From the NCBI GenBank assembly GCA_045123575.1, contig JBGVKG010000047.1, positions 62,001 to 126,000 of the forward strand: DNA of 64,000 nt, read 5' to 3'. Below, one piece after another: positions 34,802 to 44,044 of the stretch (position 1 is its first letter; every line of letters begins with the position of its first letter). The notes beneath the pieces were generated by a model. The model saw only the letters and a list, made by a program, of their open reading frames with translations. It was not told the DNA's origin and searched no databases. Source of the stretch: SVEL01 sp045123575. GTDB lineage: Bacteria > Bacillota > Clostridia > Lachnospirales > Lachnospiraceae. Both the position numbers and the translations under genes were made by a program.

Positions 34802-37189
34802 ATGAAAAAAACTACGTATGCTCTGCTAGCTGTAGCCATATGTTCTATGTTTATAGTAACCGGCTGCTCTACAAAAAACAATAAAGAAAGAGCCACAACA
34901 ACATATGTGGACTCTGCTTCACAGGAAACATCATATAATGACGAAAACGAATCAACAAATACTGTAGACAATAGTACTGAAAATACTACTGAAAATACTA
35001 AAAGTGATGTTTCCGATAATGCTACTACTGATACTACTAATAATAGTACTACATCTAACCAGCAGCCTTCTACAGAAGAAACTACTACTGCAAATAATAA
35101 TAGTAATAACAACAATAGCAATAAAAACAACGGCAACAATAATGGTAACAATAACAACGGTAACAGCAATAATAATAACACCAACATTTCTGTTGGTGGA
35201 AATGTTACCGGCGATAAGAATCCCGACAAAATCACTTCACAAAATAATACAAATACCTCTTCTGAGGTTAATAAGCTGGCAAAAGCCGTTATAGACAAGA
35301 TAATCACTAAAAATATGAGTGAATTCGAGAAGGCAAAGGCTATTCACGACTATCTTGTTGTCAATGTAGACTATGACTATGAAAATTATCTTGCCAATAC
35401 TATTCCTTATGAAAGATACACTGTCATAGGTGCATTAAGAGACAAATACGCTGTGTGTGCTGGATACGCAAAGGCATTCGAGGTTCTGTGCCAATTTGCA
35501 GGACTTGATTGTACATATGTAACAGGATATGTTCCTGCTGGTTATCACGCATGGAATCAGGTTAAGATAGATGGAAAATGGTATAACATTGATGTAACAT
35601 GGGACGACCCAGTCTATATAGGAAAACCATTTGACGATCACAAGTATAACAATTACAGTTACTTCCTCATCTCGGACGAGATTATGGGCAAGGATCACAC
35701 ACCTCAAGGTAAGGTACACACCTGTTCCTCTAGTTTAAATGTAAAGGCGTATGAAGTTGGTGCGCCTTGGCTTGATGCTCTTTACCCACAAGTGTCAGAT
35801 TTAGCCACTCTTTCTAAACTGGCAAAAGAAGCGGTAGACTCTAACTCAAAGACTATAAGCATTACATGGGACACTAGTTGGTTATCTTTAGAAGATATGA
35901 AAAAGGAAGTATTTGCTGCAATAGCTGACCATGCCATTATCAATTTTTCTTTATTTAAATGTTCATACTATAATATAAAAAACACTAATATTTGTAGTTG
36001 TACATTTGAATATGATCTTTCCAATGGCAAGTATATTCCTATGGAGAAGCTTTCATCTATAGAAGATATAAAGAAATTTATTGAATACCTAGTATATGAT
36101 AGCCCAACTCAAGCAACAGTTTCTGTAGATAATAAAGTGTTTGATGATGACATTTTCTACCAGGTAGCCGTTTGGGCATTTGAAGAACACAATGTCAGCA
36201 TCGGCTTTTCAGAAACTGCTCAGATGCAAAGCAGTCGTTCAAAATCTGTACATATTTACGCATTTGAAAATACTTATCATGGCTCGCACCATGGAAATGA
36301 AGCCTATGATGCAAAGAGCACCGATGAGATAGTGGACATATTATCACAGCACCACACAGAGTCTGGCAGCTTCCGTGTAGTATACAGATACGGCGATGAA
36401 ATAGGAAGACTATCCGCTACAGAAGTAGAAGAATATGTAAAAAAGAACTTGGCTCCTACATGGGCTAGCAAGTATTGCTTTAAGCAATATGAAATCTCCA
36501 CAAACGATTTTGTATGCGTTATGGTTATCAGATTTTCTTGTGCAAACCATAATACTCGTGATTCAAAATGGGAATACGAAAAAGAGCCTACCTGTATCGC
36601 TTCCGGCACTTCAATACTAAAATGTGCTGATTGCGGTCAAGTTACACAAAGCCATACTGAAAAGCCTACAGGAGTACACGATACATACTGGGTATATGAC
36701 AGTGATATTACCAAGCATCTAGCATGCAAAAACTGCACATACACTGGCCCTGTTCTTCAGCAATACGGTCAGGTTTGGGGGTTCTTTGATGATAACGCTG
36801 CTACAGAGCTTTTCAACGGTATAAACAAAAGACGTGAAAACGAATATTATATACACAGAGATTATATGGGTAATTTTATTAGCTCCGAGACACCTCCACA
36901 GCTAGTATGGGATACTAAACTGGCAAGCCAGATTCGCACCTTTGCCGTGTGCGTTGCTACTGGCATTGTAACTGAGAACTACGCAGACGCAGTTGAATAT
37001 ATATCACGTACAACCACAAAATATCCTTCCAGCTATATTCCTGTGGATACCTTATTCTATAACTTCCGCGATCTTGACTACCTTAGAAATATATACCTAA
37101 CTAGAGCCGCTACTTCAAGCTTCGTTTTTGATTCTGACGGTACAGGCTTGAATCTACAGCAGGTATGGTGTATATATTTCGGTGAATAA
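34802..37189 (+). CDS. Lipoprotein with transglutaminase-like and CAP-like domains
   Basis: 795 residues. Lipobox VTGCST at about residue 22; then a Thr/Asn/Ser linker of 120 residues with near-homopolymeric Asn runs. The transglutaminase-like core has Cys in YAVCAGYAKAF (about residue 219), His in GYHAWNQV (about 248) and Asp in NIDVTWDDP (about 263), a complete triad. Cys-rich spacer segments follow (CASGTSILKCADCGQ-like, two CxxC). The C-terminal 130 residues (INKRRENEYY, QLVWDTKLASQIR) resemble a CAP/SCP domain. It probably cross-links or cleaves proteins at the cell surface. Confidence 0.85.
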   Translation: MKKTTYALLAVAICSMFIVTGCSTKNNKERATTTYVDSASQETSYNDENESTNTVDNSTENTTENTKSDVSDNATTDTTNNSTTSNQQPSTEETTTANNNSNNNNSNKNNGNNNGNNNNGNSNNNNTNISVGGNVTGDKNPDKITSQNNTNTSSEVNKLAKAVIDKIITKNMSEFEKAKAIHDYLVVNVDYDYENYLANTIPYERYTVIGALRDKYAVCAGYAKAFEVLCQFAGLDCTYVTGYVPAGYHAWNQVKIDGKWYNIDVTWDDPVYIGKPFDDHKYNNYSYFLISDEIMGKDHTPQGKVHTCSSSLNVKAYEVGAPWLDALYPQVSDLATLSKLAKEAVDSNSKTISITWDTSWLSLEDMKKEVFAAIADHAIINFSLFKCSYYNIKNTNICSCTFEYDLSNGKYIPMEKLSSIEDIKKFIEYLVYDSPTQATVSVDNKVFDDDIFYQVAVWAFEEHNVSIGFSETAQMQSSRSKSVHIYAFENTYHGSHHGNEAYDAKSTDEIVDILSQHHTESGSFRVVYRYGDEIGRLSATEVEEYVKKNLAPTWASKYCFKQYEISTNDFVCVMVIRFSCANHNTRDSKWEYEKEPTCIASGTSILKCADCGQVTQSHTEKPTGVHDTYWVYDSDITKHLACKNCTYTGPVLQQYGQVWGFFDDNAATELFNGINKRRENEYYIHRDYMGNFISSETPPQLVWDTKLASQIRTFAVCVATGIVTENYADAVEYISRTTTKYPSSYIPVDTLFYNFRDLDYLRNIYLTRAATSSFVFDSDGTGLNLQQVWCIYFGE

Positions 37190-37210
37190 CTCTTTTCATA
37201 AAAACTAATA

Positions 37211-37243
37211 GAGAGCGTAACTTATAAGTTACGCTCTCTATTT
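37211..37243 (+). terminator. Terminator between the lipoprotein operon and tatD
   Basis: GAGAGCGTAACTT and AAGTTACGCTCTC pair perfectly over 13 bp with a tight loop and are flanked by T/A-rich tails on both sides; it can serve the convergent plus-strand lipoprotein operon and the minus-strand tatD. Confidence 0.75.
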
Positions 37244-37261
37244 ACACTCATTCAGCAAGCC

Positions 37262-38032
37262 CTATAATAATCCATATATGTTCATTGCATTATTTCTAGT
37301 TATCTCTATAACTTCTTCCTTGCTAACATTCTTTATCTCAGCAATCTTTTCTGCCACATATTCCAAATATGCAGACTGGTTTCTCTTTCCTCTATATGGC
37401 TCCGGTGCAAGATATGGACAGTCTGTTTCTAACACAATTCTGTCAAGAGGTGTATACTCCACCACTTCCTTTAGCTTCTTGCCATTCTTGAAGGTAACTA
37501 CACCTCCTACACCTATACTAAAGCCCATATCAAGATATTCTCTCGCCATCTCTACACCGTATGAAAAACAATGGATGATGCCACCCAATTCCTCAGCCTT
37601 ATGGGCTTTCATAATATTCAGTGTATCTGCTGCCGCGTCTCTTGAATGTATATTGACTGGCTTCTTTAATTCTCTTGCCAGCTCAAGCTGCGCCTCAAAC
37701 CATTTCTTCTGTATAGCCCTATCTGGCTCATCCCAGTAATAATCAAGGCCAATCTCACCTACAGCTACGCATTTATCATGAAGCGTTACCTTCTTTATCT
37801 CTTCAAACACACCTGGCTTTTCTAAATCAGCAGTATCACTTGGATGTATCCCTGCCATGAAGTACATAAAATCGTATTTCTCAGCCAAAGCAAGAGAATC
37901 ATAACAACCCTTAACAGTAGCAGCGGCGTTGACTATTATATCAACGCCATTTGCCTTCATATCATTAAGTAGCTGTTCTCTATCCACATCAAAGCTATCA
38001 TCATCATAATGTGCATGTGTATCTATTATCAT
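37262..38032 (-). CDS. tatD: TatD-family metal-dependent deoxyribonuclease
   Basis: 256 residues, amidohydrolase-like barrel. Metal ligands are visible: THAHYDD at the N-terminus, GEIGLDYYW (Glu), NIHSRDA (His), IHCFSYG (His) and LETDCPYLAPEPYRGKRN (Asp). Family members act as 3'-5' exonucleases on DNA or RNA, or as D-aminoacyl-tRNA deacylase-like enzymes. It lies 14 bases after metG in the same operon, as in Bacillus (metS-yabD). Confidence 0.93.
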   Translation of the reverse strand: MIIDTHAHYDDDSFDVDREQLLNDMKANGVDIIVNAAATVKGCYDSLALAEKYDFMYFMAGIHPSDTADLEKPGVFEEIKKVTLHDKCVAVGEIGLDYYWDEPDRAIQKKWFEAQLELARELKKPVNIHSRDAAADTLNIMKAHKAEELGGIIHCFSYGVEMAREYLDMGFSIGVGGVVTFKNGKKLKEVVEYTPLDRIVLETDCPYLAPEPYRGKRNQSAYLEYVAEKIAEIKNVSKEEVIEITRNNAMNIYGLL

Positions 38033-38046
38033 AATTCCTTCGCTTT

Positions 38047-39996
38047 CTAGCTGATTGAGCTTCCTGCTATAATATCCTTATCCACTGTAAGAACTGATAA
38101 GTTACCTTCATCATCTGATGCAGCCAGAATCATACCCTCTGATAATACGCCACAGAGCTTAACTGGCTTAAGGTTTGTGATAACAGCCACCTTCTTGCCT
38201 ACCATCTCCTCTGGCTTGTAGTACATAGCGATGCCTGATACTATCTGACGTACCTCGTTGCCTATTCTAATCTGTGAGCAGAGAAGCTTCTTTGCCTTTG
38301 GAACTGGCTCACACTTTATAACCTCTCCTACACGGAGCTGAACCTTATCAAAATCATCTATAGATATCTCTGCCTTTGGCTCTACCTCTGGGTACTTAAC
38401 CTCTGGCTCTGCGTTCTTCTTCTTTAACTCTTCTACTCTAGCCAAAACCTCTGCAGCATCCAATCTCATAAAGAGAATCTCTGGTGTCTCTGTCACCTTA
38501 TTTCCTGATGGATATAAGCCAAATGCCTTAAGATCCTCTAAGCTTCTTCCCTGTGCATTTAACTGTGAGAGTATTCTCTTTGTTGTATCTGGCATAAATG
38601 ACTCAAGTAATGTTGCACCGATGCAGATAGCCTCAACCAAGTTGTAAAGAACTGTCTGAAGTCTCTCTGTCTGAGATTCATCCTTGGCAAGTGCCCATGG
38701 CATTGTCTCATCTATATACTTGTTACATCTCTTAAATAATGTAAACACCTCTGTAATAGCGTCAGCTACACGAAGCTTATCCATCTTAGTAGTTACCTTG
38801 TCTACTGCTTCTGTTGCACACTTCATAAGGTCCTCATCAAAGCCGCCCTCACCGTGTACACCTGGATTTGTCACTACTCCACCAAAATACTTGTTTGACA
38901 TAGAGATAGTTCTATTAACAAGATTACCAAGTGTATTTGCGAGCTCAGAATTAAGTCTTTCTATAACAAGGTCCCATGTAACCACACCATCACTCTCGAA
39001 TGGCATCTCGTGAAGTACAAAGTAACGAACCGCATCTACTCCAAAGAAATCTACAAGGTCATCTGCGTAGATAACATTTCCCTTTGACTTACTCATCTTG
39101 CCATCGCCCTGAAGGAGCCATGGATGACCAAATATCTGCTTTGGCAATGGAATATCAAGAGCCATAAGCATTACAGGCCAATAAATAGTATGGAATCTTA
39201 AAATATCCTTACCTATAAGGTGAAGGTCTGCTGGCCAATACTTCTTATAATTATCAGCATGATCTCCATCCATATCAAAACCAAGACCTGTGATATAGTT
39301 TGAAAGGGCATCGATCCAAACGTATACTACATGCTTGTCATCGAAATCTACTGGAACACCCCACTTAAATGATGTTCTAGATACACAGAGGTCCTGAAGT
39401 CCTGCCTTGATGAAGTTATTCATCATCTCGTTCTTTCTAGACTCTGGCTGGATGAACTCTGGATTATCCTCTATATGCTTTATAAGTCTATCTGTATACT
39501 TGCTCATCTTAAGGAAATATGCTTCTTCCTTAGCTGGCTGACACTCACGCCCACAGTCTGGACACTTGCCATCTACAAGCTGTGATGATGTAAAGAATGA
39601 CTCACATGGCGTACAATACATTCCCTCATAGTGACCCTTGTAGATATCTCCCTGGTCATAGAGCTTCTTAAATATCTTCTGTACCTGCTTCTCATGATCC
39701 TTATCTGTTGTTCTGATGAACTTATCATAAGATGTATTCATCAGATCCCAGATACCCTTTATCTGACCTGCCACACCATCAACAAACTCCTGTGGTGTGA
39801 TACCTGCTGCCTCAGCCTTTAACTCTATCTTCTGTCCATGCTCGTCTGTACCTGTCTGGAAGAAGACATCGTATCCTTGCTGTCTCTTAAATCTTGCAAT
39901 ACTGTCGGCCAATACTGCCTCGTATGTGTTACCGATGTGTGGCTTACCTGAAGTGTAAGCAATGGCTGTTGTAATGTAGTATGGTTTCTTGTTCAT
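38047..39996 (-). CDS. metG: Methionyl-tRNA synthetase with C-terminal tRNA-binding domain
   Basis: 649 residues. HIGH-like signature AYTSGKPHIGNTYEAVLADS at the N-terminus, zinc knuckle CTPCESFF with CPDCGREC at about residues 127-150, and KMSKSKGNV at about residue 300. After the anticodon-binding helical part a C-terminal EMAPII/Trbp-like dimerisation domain is seen (IDDFDKVQLRVGEVIKCEPVPKAKKLLCSQIRIG). This is the one-zinc MetG form with fused tRNA-binding domain, usual in Firmicutes. It is controlled by the T-box leader upstream. AAGGAGG precedes the ATG. Confidence 0.97.
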   Translation of the reverse strand: MNKKPYYITTAIAYTSGKPHIGNTYEAVLADSIARFKRQQGYDVFFQTGTDEHGQKIELKAEAAGITPQEFVDGVAGQIKGIWDLMNTSYDKFIRTTDKDHEKQVQKIFKKLYDQGDIYKGHYEGMYCTPCESFFTSSQLVDGKCPDCGRECQPAKEEAYFLKMSKYTDRLIKHIEDNPEFIQPESRKNEMMNNFIKAGLQDLCVSRTSFKWGVPVDFDDKHVVYVWIDALSNYITGLGFDMDGDHADNYKKYWPADLHLIGKDILRFHTIYWPVMLMALDIPLPKQIFGHPWLLQGDGKMSKSKGNVIYADDLVDFFGVDAVRYFVLHEMPFESDGVVTWDLVIERLNSELANTLGNLVNRTISMSNKYFGGVVTNPGVHGEGGFDEDLMKCATEAVDKVTTKMDKLRVADAITEVFTLFKRCNKYIDETMPWALAKDESQTERLQTVLYNLVEAICIGATLLESFMPDTTKRILSQLNAQGRSLEDLKAFGLYPSGNKVTETPEILFMRLDAAEVLARVEELKKKNAEPEVKYPEVEPKAEISIDDFDKVQLRVGEVIKCEPVPKAKKLLCSQIRIGNEVRQIVSGIAMYYKPEEMVGKKVAVITNLKPVKLCGVLSEGMILAASDDEGNLSVLTVDKDIIAGSSIS

Positions 39997-40021
39997 AGTT
40001 TCCTCCTTATAATATCTCTAA

Positions 40022-40191
40022 ACGATTTATACCGATAGCTATATAATATAACTAGTGCTACGGACATAACATTTTCTATGTGCTTTGACTTTCACATTCT
40101 CGGTTGACGCAACCGGCTTATACTTACAAAGCACTGAGAAAATCTAATGTCCTCCGCAATGTTATATTCTATAGCTATCAGTACAAATCGT
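40022..40191. repeat. 170-bp palindrome in the metG leader (unlike copies A-C)
   Basis: ACGATTT...GATAGCTAT...AATATAAC on the left pairs with the complementary blocks on the right (GTTATATT, ATAGCTATC, AAATCGT); GGACAT and ATTTTCT..TGTGCTTTG pair with CAAAGCACTGAGAAAAT and ATGTCC; the tip is CGGTTG-ACG-CAACCG. It is close to fully paired over 170 bases. It lies between the T-box terminator and the metG start codon, so it is part of the mRNA leader if readthrough occurs. Confidence 0.8.
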
Positions 40192-40254
40192 CATATACAC
40201 CTTACAACAACAAAACTATGAATAAGAATCCCTACTATATTGTTGTGGGTGTAT

Positions 40255-40291
40255 AAAAAACTCCCGTCCTTATGAAACATAAAGACGGGAG
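40255..40291 (-). terminator. T-box terminator of the metG leader
   Basis: On the minus strand CTCCCGTCTTTATG pairs with CATAAGGACGGGAG and is followed by six T. Uncharged tRNA binding would favour the antiterminator formed with the T-box sequence just upstream and let transcription continue. Confidence 0.93.
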
Positions 40292-40293
40292 TA

Positions 40294-40690
40294 ACTCTCG
40301 TGGTACCACTTTACTTCACAGATAACTCACGCTATCTGTCTCAATGACTGCTATCACAGTCTGACCCTATAACGGTGGTCGTCCGTCGCAGCCTTATCTT
40401 TCAAAGTGGACAAGTCCACTTCATATCTAGAAATCCTTCTATCTAGAAGGACTTACCCCACTTTGCGAGCCGAGCACGGTCAGCTTTAGCTGACACCTTC
40501 TTCTTCTCGTGCGAGTGCTCATAATAGTAGGGCTTTATATATAGGGAAGTTTGAAGAACATTCCTATATGAAAAGACTCGGTGCGCTGCTCCAAGGCCAT
40601 CTTCATCTCACTATCTATGTCTCCTTCTCAGCTACCGGAGTTCTCTGTGCATATATCGTGTGACTACTCTTCTCTTCATCGCTTTTTCAT
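40294..40690 (-). promoter_or_regulatory. T-box riboswitch controlling metG
   Basis: The T-box core AAAGTGGTACCACGAGAG is at about 40315-40296 on the minus strand, ten bases before the terminator. Stem I at the 5' end has the AGAGAACTCC/GTAGCTGAG conserved arch; a candidate specifier codon AUG is in GATGAAGATGGCC, fitting methionine. Stem II-like and hairpin spacers (for example GTCAGC/GCTGAC) lie between. The leader is about 400 bases. Response to uncharged tRNA-Met is inferred from the gene and the codon. Confidence 0.9.
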
Positions 40691-40764
40691 ATATATGGTA
40701 GTTTATTTTGATTTTACACATTTGTCAAGGGGGATTTAAAGTCTAATTAACTATATCTTGAAAT

Positions 40765-41655
40765 CTAATTATCTATATCATCCTCCATCATCTTGACTAA
40801 CTGTCTTACAATCCCTATATCCAACGGATTCCCTTGTGTCTCAAATGTCAACACTACATCCTTACCTATGTACAAATTATTAGCTACATATGCATTCATT
40901 TTCTTTACAAAATCGCCTACATAATGAACATCATCCATTCGACCCGCATGCTCCCAATAAATAATTTTACCCGTATTTACATTCATTATCGTAAAATCTG
41001 GATACACTATCTTTTCCTTTCCGTCCACTATAAGTGTCAATGGTCGTTCATATTTGTACAGCAGTTCTTGTCGATGTTTATACAATATATTAGCTATTAT
41101 CACCTCCGATTTAGACCTTACTAACTCCCCTTGTTCTGTCTCATATCTAAGATTTTCAGAGTACAGATTATTCTGTTCATATGTTTCTTCTCTCCATCTC
41201 TTCACTTGCTCATCCACACTGACTTGTAGAGGTACAACCAGACTCTTTCTCTCAATACTTAGTGTTTCATAGACTTCTTCCAATTCTTTTTTCTGATATT
41301 TTTTTATAAATCTATTTAGTTCTTGAATCTTCTTCTCTATAATTGGTCTAATAGTTGTATAGTAGTGTTTCTGAGCCAAAGCATTCGCTAGCGGTGCATC
41401 ACTCTTCTTTATATATTGTCGTTTATATTGTTTATCACTCTCATTGCTACTTCTTTGTCTGCCATCACAAACTTTATTTTTATTTGCTTCTTTATCATCT
41501 TCTATCATGTAATGATGATAGTAATATGTCTTTCCATTTTTAGTCTGCCACTTTAATCCTCCTTTTGGAGCGTTTACTAGAAATGTATCTATCTTTTTTA
41601 TAAATCCATCTAACTTAGATATTTCCTCTTTTGCTACTTTCAATATATTCGTCAT
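40765..41655 (-). CDS. PD-(D/E)XK nuclease-like protein of unknown role
   Basis: 296 residues. The N-terminal half is helical and charged, with a KTYYYHHYM strand near residue 45 and a Lys-rich coiled-coil stretch (IIEKKIQELNRFIKKYQKKELEE). From about residue 172 SKSEVIIANILYKH, then VYPDFTIMNVNTGKIIYWEHAGRMD, give the E...PDF...xEH pattern of a PD-(D/E)XK fold with Asp in PDF and Glu in WEH. Such genes sit alone in many Lachnospiraceae. It may be a defence or repair nuclease; no methylase or partner is beside it. A 63-bp tandem repeat lies 100-420 bases upstream. Confidence 0.7.
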   Translation of the reverse strand: MTNILKVAKEEISKLDGFIKKIDTFLVNAPKGGLKWQTKNGKTYYYHHYMIEDDKEANKNKVCDGRQRSSNESDKQYKRQYIKKSDAPLANALAQKHYYTTIRPIIEKKIQELNRFIKKYQKKELEEVYETLSIERKSLVVPLQVSVDEQVKRWREETYEQNNLYSENLRYETEQGELVRSKSEVIIANILYKHRQELLYKYERPLTLIVDGKEKIVYPDFTIMNVNTGKIIYWEHAGRMDDVHYVGDFVKKMNAYVANNLYIGKDVVLTFETQGNPLDIGIVRQLVKMMEDDIDN

Positions 41656-41761
41656 ATTATTCCTCCTCTTCTCTACCCATAGACATCTAAATTAGCGTGA
41701 TGGTAAGAAATTTGACTTGTTATATAAAGATTTATCTTACTCTACAGCACAATAGTATCTC

Positions 41762-42076
41762 AAAAGTAAGAATTTCTCGTCATATAGCGGCTTTTTTTCT
41801 TACCTTGAGCTGCCTTTTCATCATAAAAGCTAGAAATTGTGGCCATATTCTCTTCTTTTTTCTTACCTTTTGCTTATATTTCATTTCAAAAGCTAGAATT
41901 CGCCGACATATCATCTACTTTCTTCTTACCTTTTTCCCATATTTCATTTCAAAAGCTAGAATTCGCCGACATATCATCTACTTTCTTCTTACCTTTTTCC
42001 CATATTTTATTTCAAAAGCTAGAATTCGCCGACATATTCTCTTCTTTTTTCTTACCTTTTGCCTATATAATATGCT
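41762..42076. repeat. 63-bp tandem repeat array, five units
   Basis: Units start at 41762, 41825, 41888, 41951 and 42014, exactly 63 bases apart; units 3 and 4 are almost identical, and the outer ones are diverged. The conserved part is AAAAGCTAGAATTCGCCGAC and TCTTACCTTTT. There are no spacers, so it is not CRISPR. Period 63 is a multiple of three, and one plus-strand frame stays open for 129 codons with a 21-residue repeat, while on the minus strand units 3 and 4 each read as a 20-codon frame ending TAG. Neither frame has a good ribosome site. It lies between a secreted-protein gene end and the promoter side of the nuclease-like gene. Confidence 0.8.
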
Positions 42077-42157
42077 CTATGGATAGATATTTCATTGTAA
42101 TTGTTGATTTTTTTCTTACTCTAGAGCCTCAAACACTCTAAAAAGATAGAGCTCTCC

Positions 42158-44044
42158 TCAATGTGTTCCCGATACTTGCATATTTGCCTTATAGCCTTGA
42201 ACCTTTACCTTAAGTATTTTATATGCTCCATAATTCTCTGGTGCCAAGTTTGCTTCATATTCCAATCTGGCATTATCTTCTGGTAACATATTATTAGCCC
42301 AAGCTTCTAATATTATCTCATACTCTCCAAAATCTGTATCTTCGCATACTATCAAATCCAATACTGACTGGTCTACTTCTATCCATGTTCCTGCCTCATA
42401 TCGTACACCTTTATATTCTACTGGAAAGCCAAAGCATACTCGTCTTTTAGCAATATATGCCAAATAGTTATTGTAACCATATCCTTTTATATCTCTATGC
42501 ATACCGCTATAATTAAATATAAACGTACACTGACGGCCAGGCACTACGCTATATATGTCACTTTCATTTATCTCATCTATATCTGACTTTATAGAGCCAT
42601 CGCACACAACAGGCGTATGAACTGTGATATTCGGTAGATTAGTATATGTATATGTTTTACTATTGCCTAGATTACTTTCATAGAATAGCTCTACCCTATT
42701 TCCCTCATAAGTAATATTTCTCGCCTCTTCAGGTATCCATATATTATCATCATATATATTTACCTGCTCCACTGAGCCAATATATTCAATAGATTTTCCC
42801 TCATTTTTCGATATTTCGTTACTAACTATTGTTTTTCCATTTATCATAACAAGATCGTTACTGACAAGTGCTGTGCCAACTGCATCCTCCGCCAATGAAC
42901 GATACTCCGTCATTGGAATGCTTGGTTTTATACCTTTTTTATCACTAGTAACAACACCGCCATCTACAACGCTAACTTGCGTATATGGAAATATGACACT
43001 TCTATCTTCTGATATACAGATATTAGGTTCATCTAATTCGATAGAAATATTTTGTTCGCCTCCATCCAAAATGTCTCCATATAGCCTAACCCCTTTTAAG
43101 CTATACACCTCCATTTCCTTACAAGTGAACAAGGCAAACGTTCTAAACACATCATAATATCTGTACACTTTTTTCTTCTCAGTTCTTGCGACTCCATTAT
43201 AATCTGTCCACTTCAGCGTATATTCAATTGGTACTGGCACTAATACACGGTAGCTTCCCCTCACCCTTTGTAGGGTTATCTTATACAACCTTTTTTCTGC
43301 CATTCCCTTTAAATATAAGTTTTCACCCGATGGTACACCTTGATTTAAATCATACTTTTCCTGTCCATAACCTGTATCCCCTATTATAAATGAATATATA
43401 TTTTTATTATTCTTTTCCATATCACTTACAGCTATGACATCCATACTTGACTTCATGGGCCTAATCAATGCTGGCATCGCCACTTTCATATCAAAGTGAC
43501 CTCTTAAGCTTTCTGGCGAGGACCATTTTCTTGCTCCTGCTATTCCTTCGTATGTACAATAAACCTCTCCGCTACATACGCCACCTTTAGACAAGCTTCC
43601 CTTTTCTACGCCGTTTTGAACCACAGTCATCACACTGTCTATATATACATCATCTCCAAAGTAATATAGCTGATTATACCAGTCTATTGAAATCGTCCTA
43701 ACTGCATCCAATATCTCATCCTTATCTGACTTAAAATAACAATATACATACTTGCTATTAGAAGGGTCCACCATATCTTCCTTATAGGTAGTCTTCGTAA
43801 CCATAACATACTGCTGCCCACTGGCATTCATAGGCATATCATATCTTTTTATAACCCAACCGATAGTCTTATACTTCGTTCCCCCAGTCGCCTTCTTATC
43901 TCTTGTATGAAAGTACAGATTGCCATCTTCGTCAAAGTATAGCTCTGACGCCTGCGCCTCCATTGGCTTTACAACACAAAAAATAAGCAACCCTATAAGG
44001 CCTGCCACCAACAGTTTCACGATTCTTTTAATATTTTTACTCAT
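42158..44044 (-). CDS. Secreted protein, DUF5704-like
   Basis: 628 residues with a signal peptide (KLLVAGLIGLLIFCVVKPMEAQAS, cleavage after AQA). The N-terminal GWVIKRYDMPMNASGQQYVMV and repeated beta-rich segments resemble DUF5704-containing exported proteins of Lachnospiraceae and Paenibacillaceae; no catalytic motif is visible. The C-terminal part looks like a stack of Ig-like domains. The start at 44044 is chosen because AAAGGA lies upstream. It diverges from the DUF885 lipoprotein gene, and its 3' end faces the tandem repeat array. Confidence 0.6.
   Translation of the reverse strand: MSKNIKRIVKLLVAGLIGLLIFCVVKPMEAQASELYFDEDGNLYFHTRDKKATGGTKYKTIGWVIKRYDMPMNASGQQYVMVTKTTYKEDMVDPSNSKYVYCYFKSDKDEILDAVRTISIDWYNQLYYFGDDVYIDSVMTVVQNGVEKGSLSKGGVCSGEVYCTYEGIAGARKWSSPESLRGHFDMKVAMPALIRPMKSSMDVIAVSDMEKNNKNIYSFIIGDTGYGQEKYDLNQGVPSGENLYLKGMAEKRLYKITLQRVRGSYRVLVPVPIEYTLKWTDYNGVARTEKKKVYRYYDVFRTFALFTCKEMEVYSLKGVRLYGDILDGGEQNISIELDEPNICISEDRSVIFPYTQVSVVDGGVVTSDKKGIKPSIPMTEYRSLAEDAVGTALVSNDLVMINGKTIVSNEISKNEGKSIEYIGSVEQVNIYDDNIWIPEEARNITYEGNRVELFYESNLGNSKTYTYTNLPNITVHTPVVCDGSIKSDIDEINESDIYSVVPGRQCTFIFNYSGMHRDIKGYGYNNYLAYIAKRRVCFGFPVEYKGVRYEAGTWIEVDQSVLDLIVCEDTDFGEYEIILEAWANNMLPEDNARLEYEANLAPENYGAYKILKVKVQGYKANMQVSGTH

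Noticed and set aside
34780..35307. 175-codon minus-strand frame rich in Leu/Val
   Set aside because: Antisense shadow of the Asn/Thr-rich linker of the transglutaminase-like lipoprotein.
41762..42076. CRISPR array
   Set aside because: Whole units repeat without unique spacers and there are no cas genes.
41697..42086. 129-codon plus-strand frame with 21-residue repeats over the tandem array
   Set aside because: Open only because the repeat period is a multiple of three; very Phe/Leu/Ile-rich and no ribosome site. Kept as a repeat, not as a gene.
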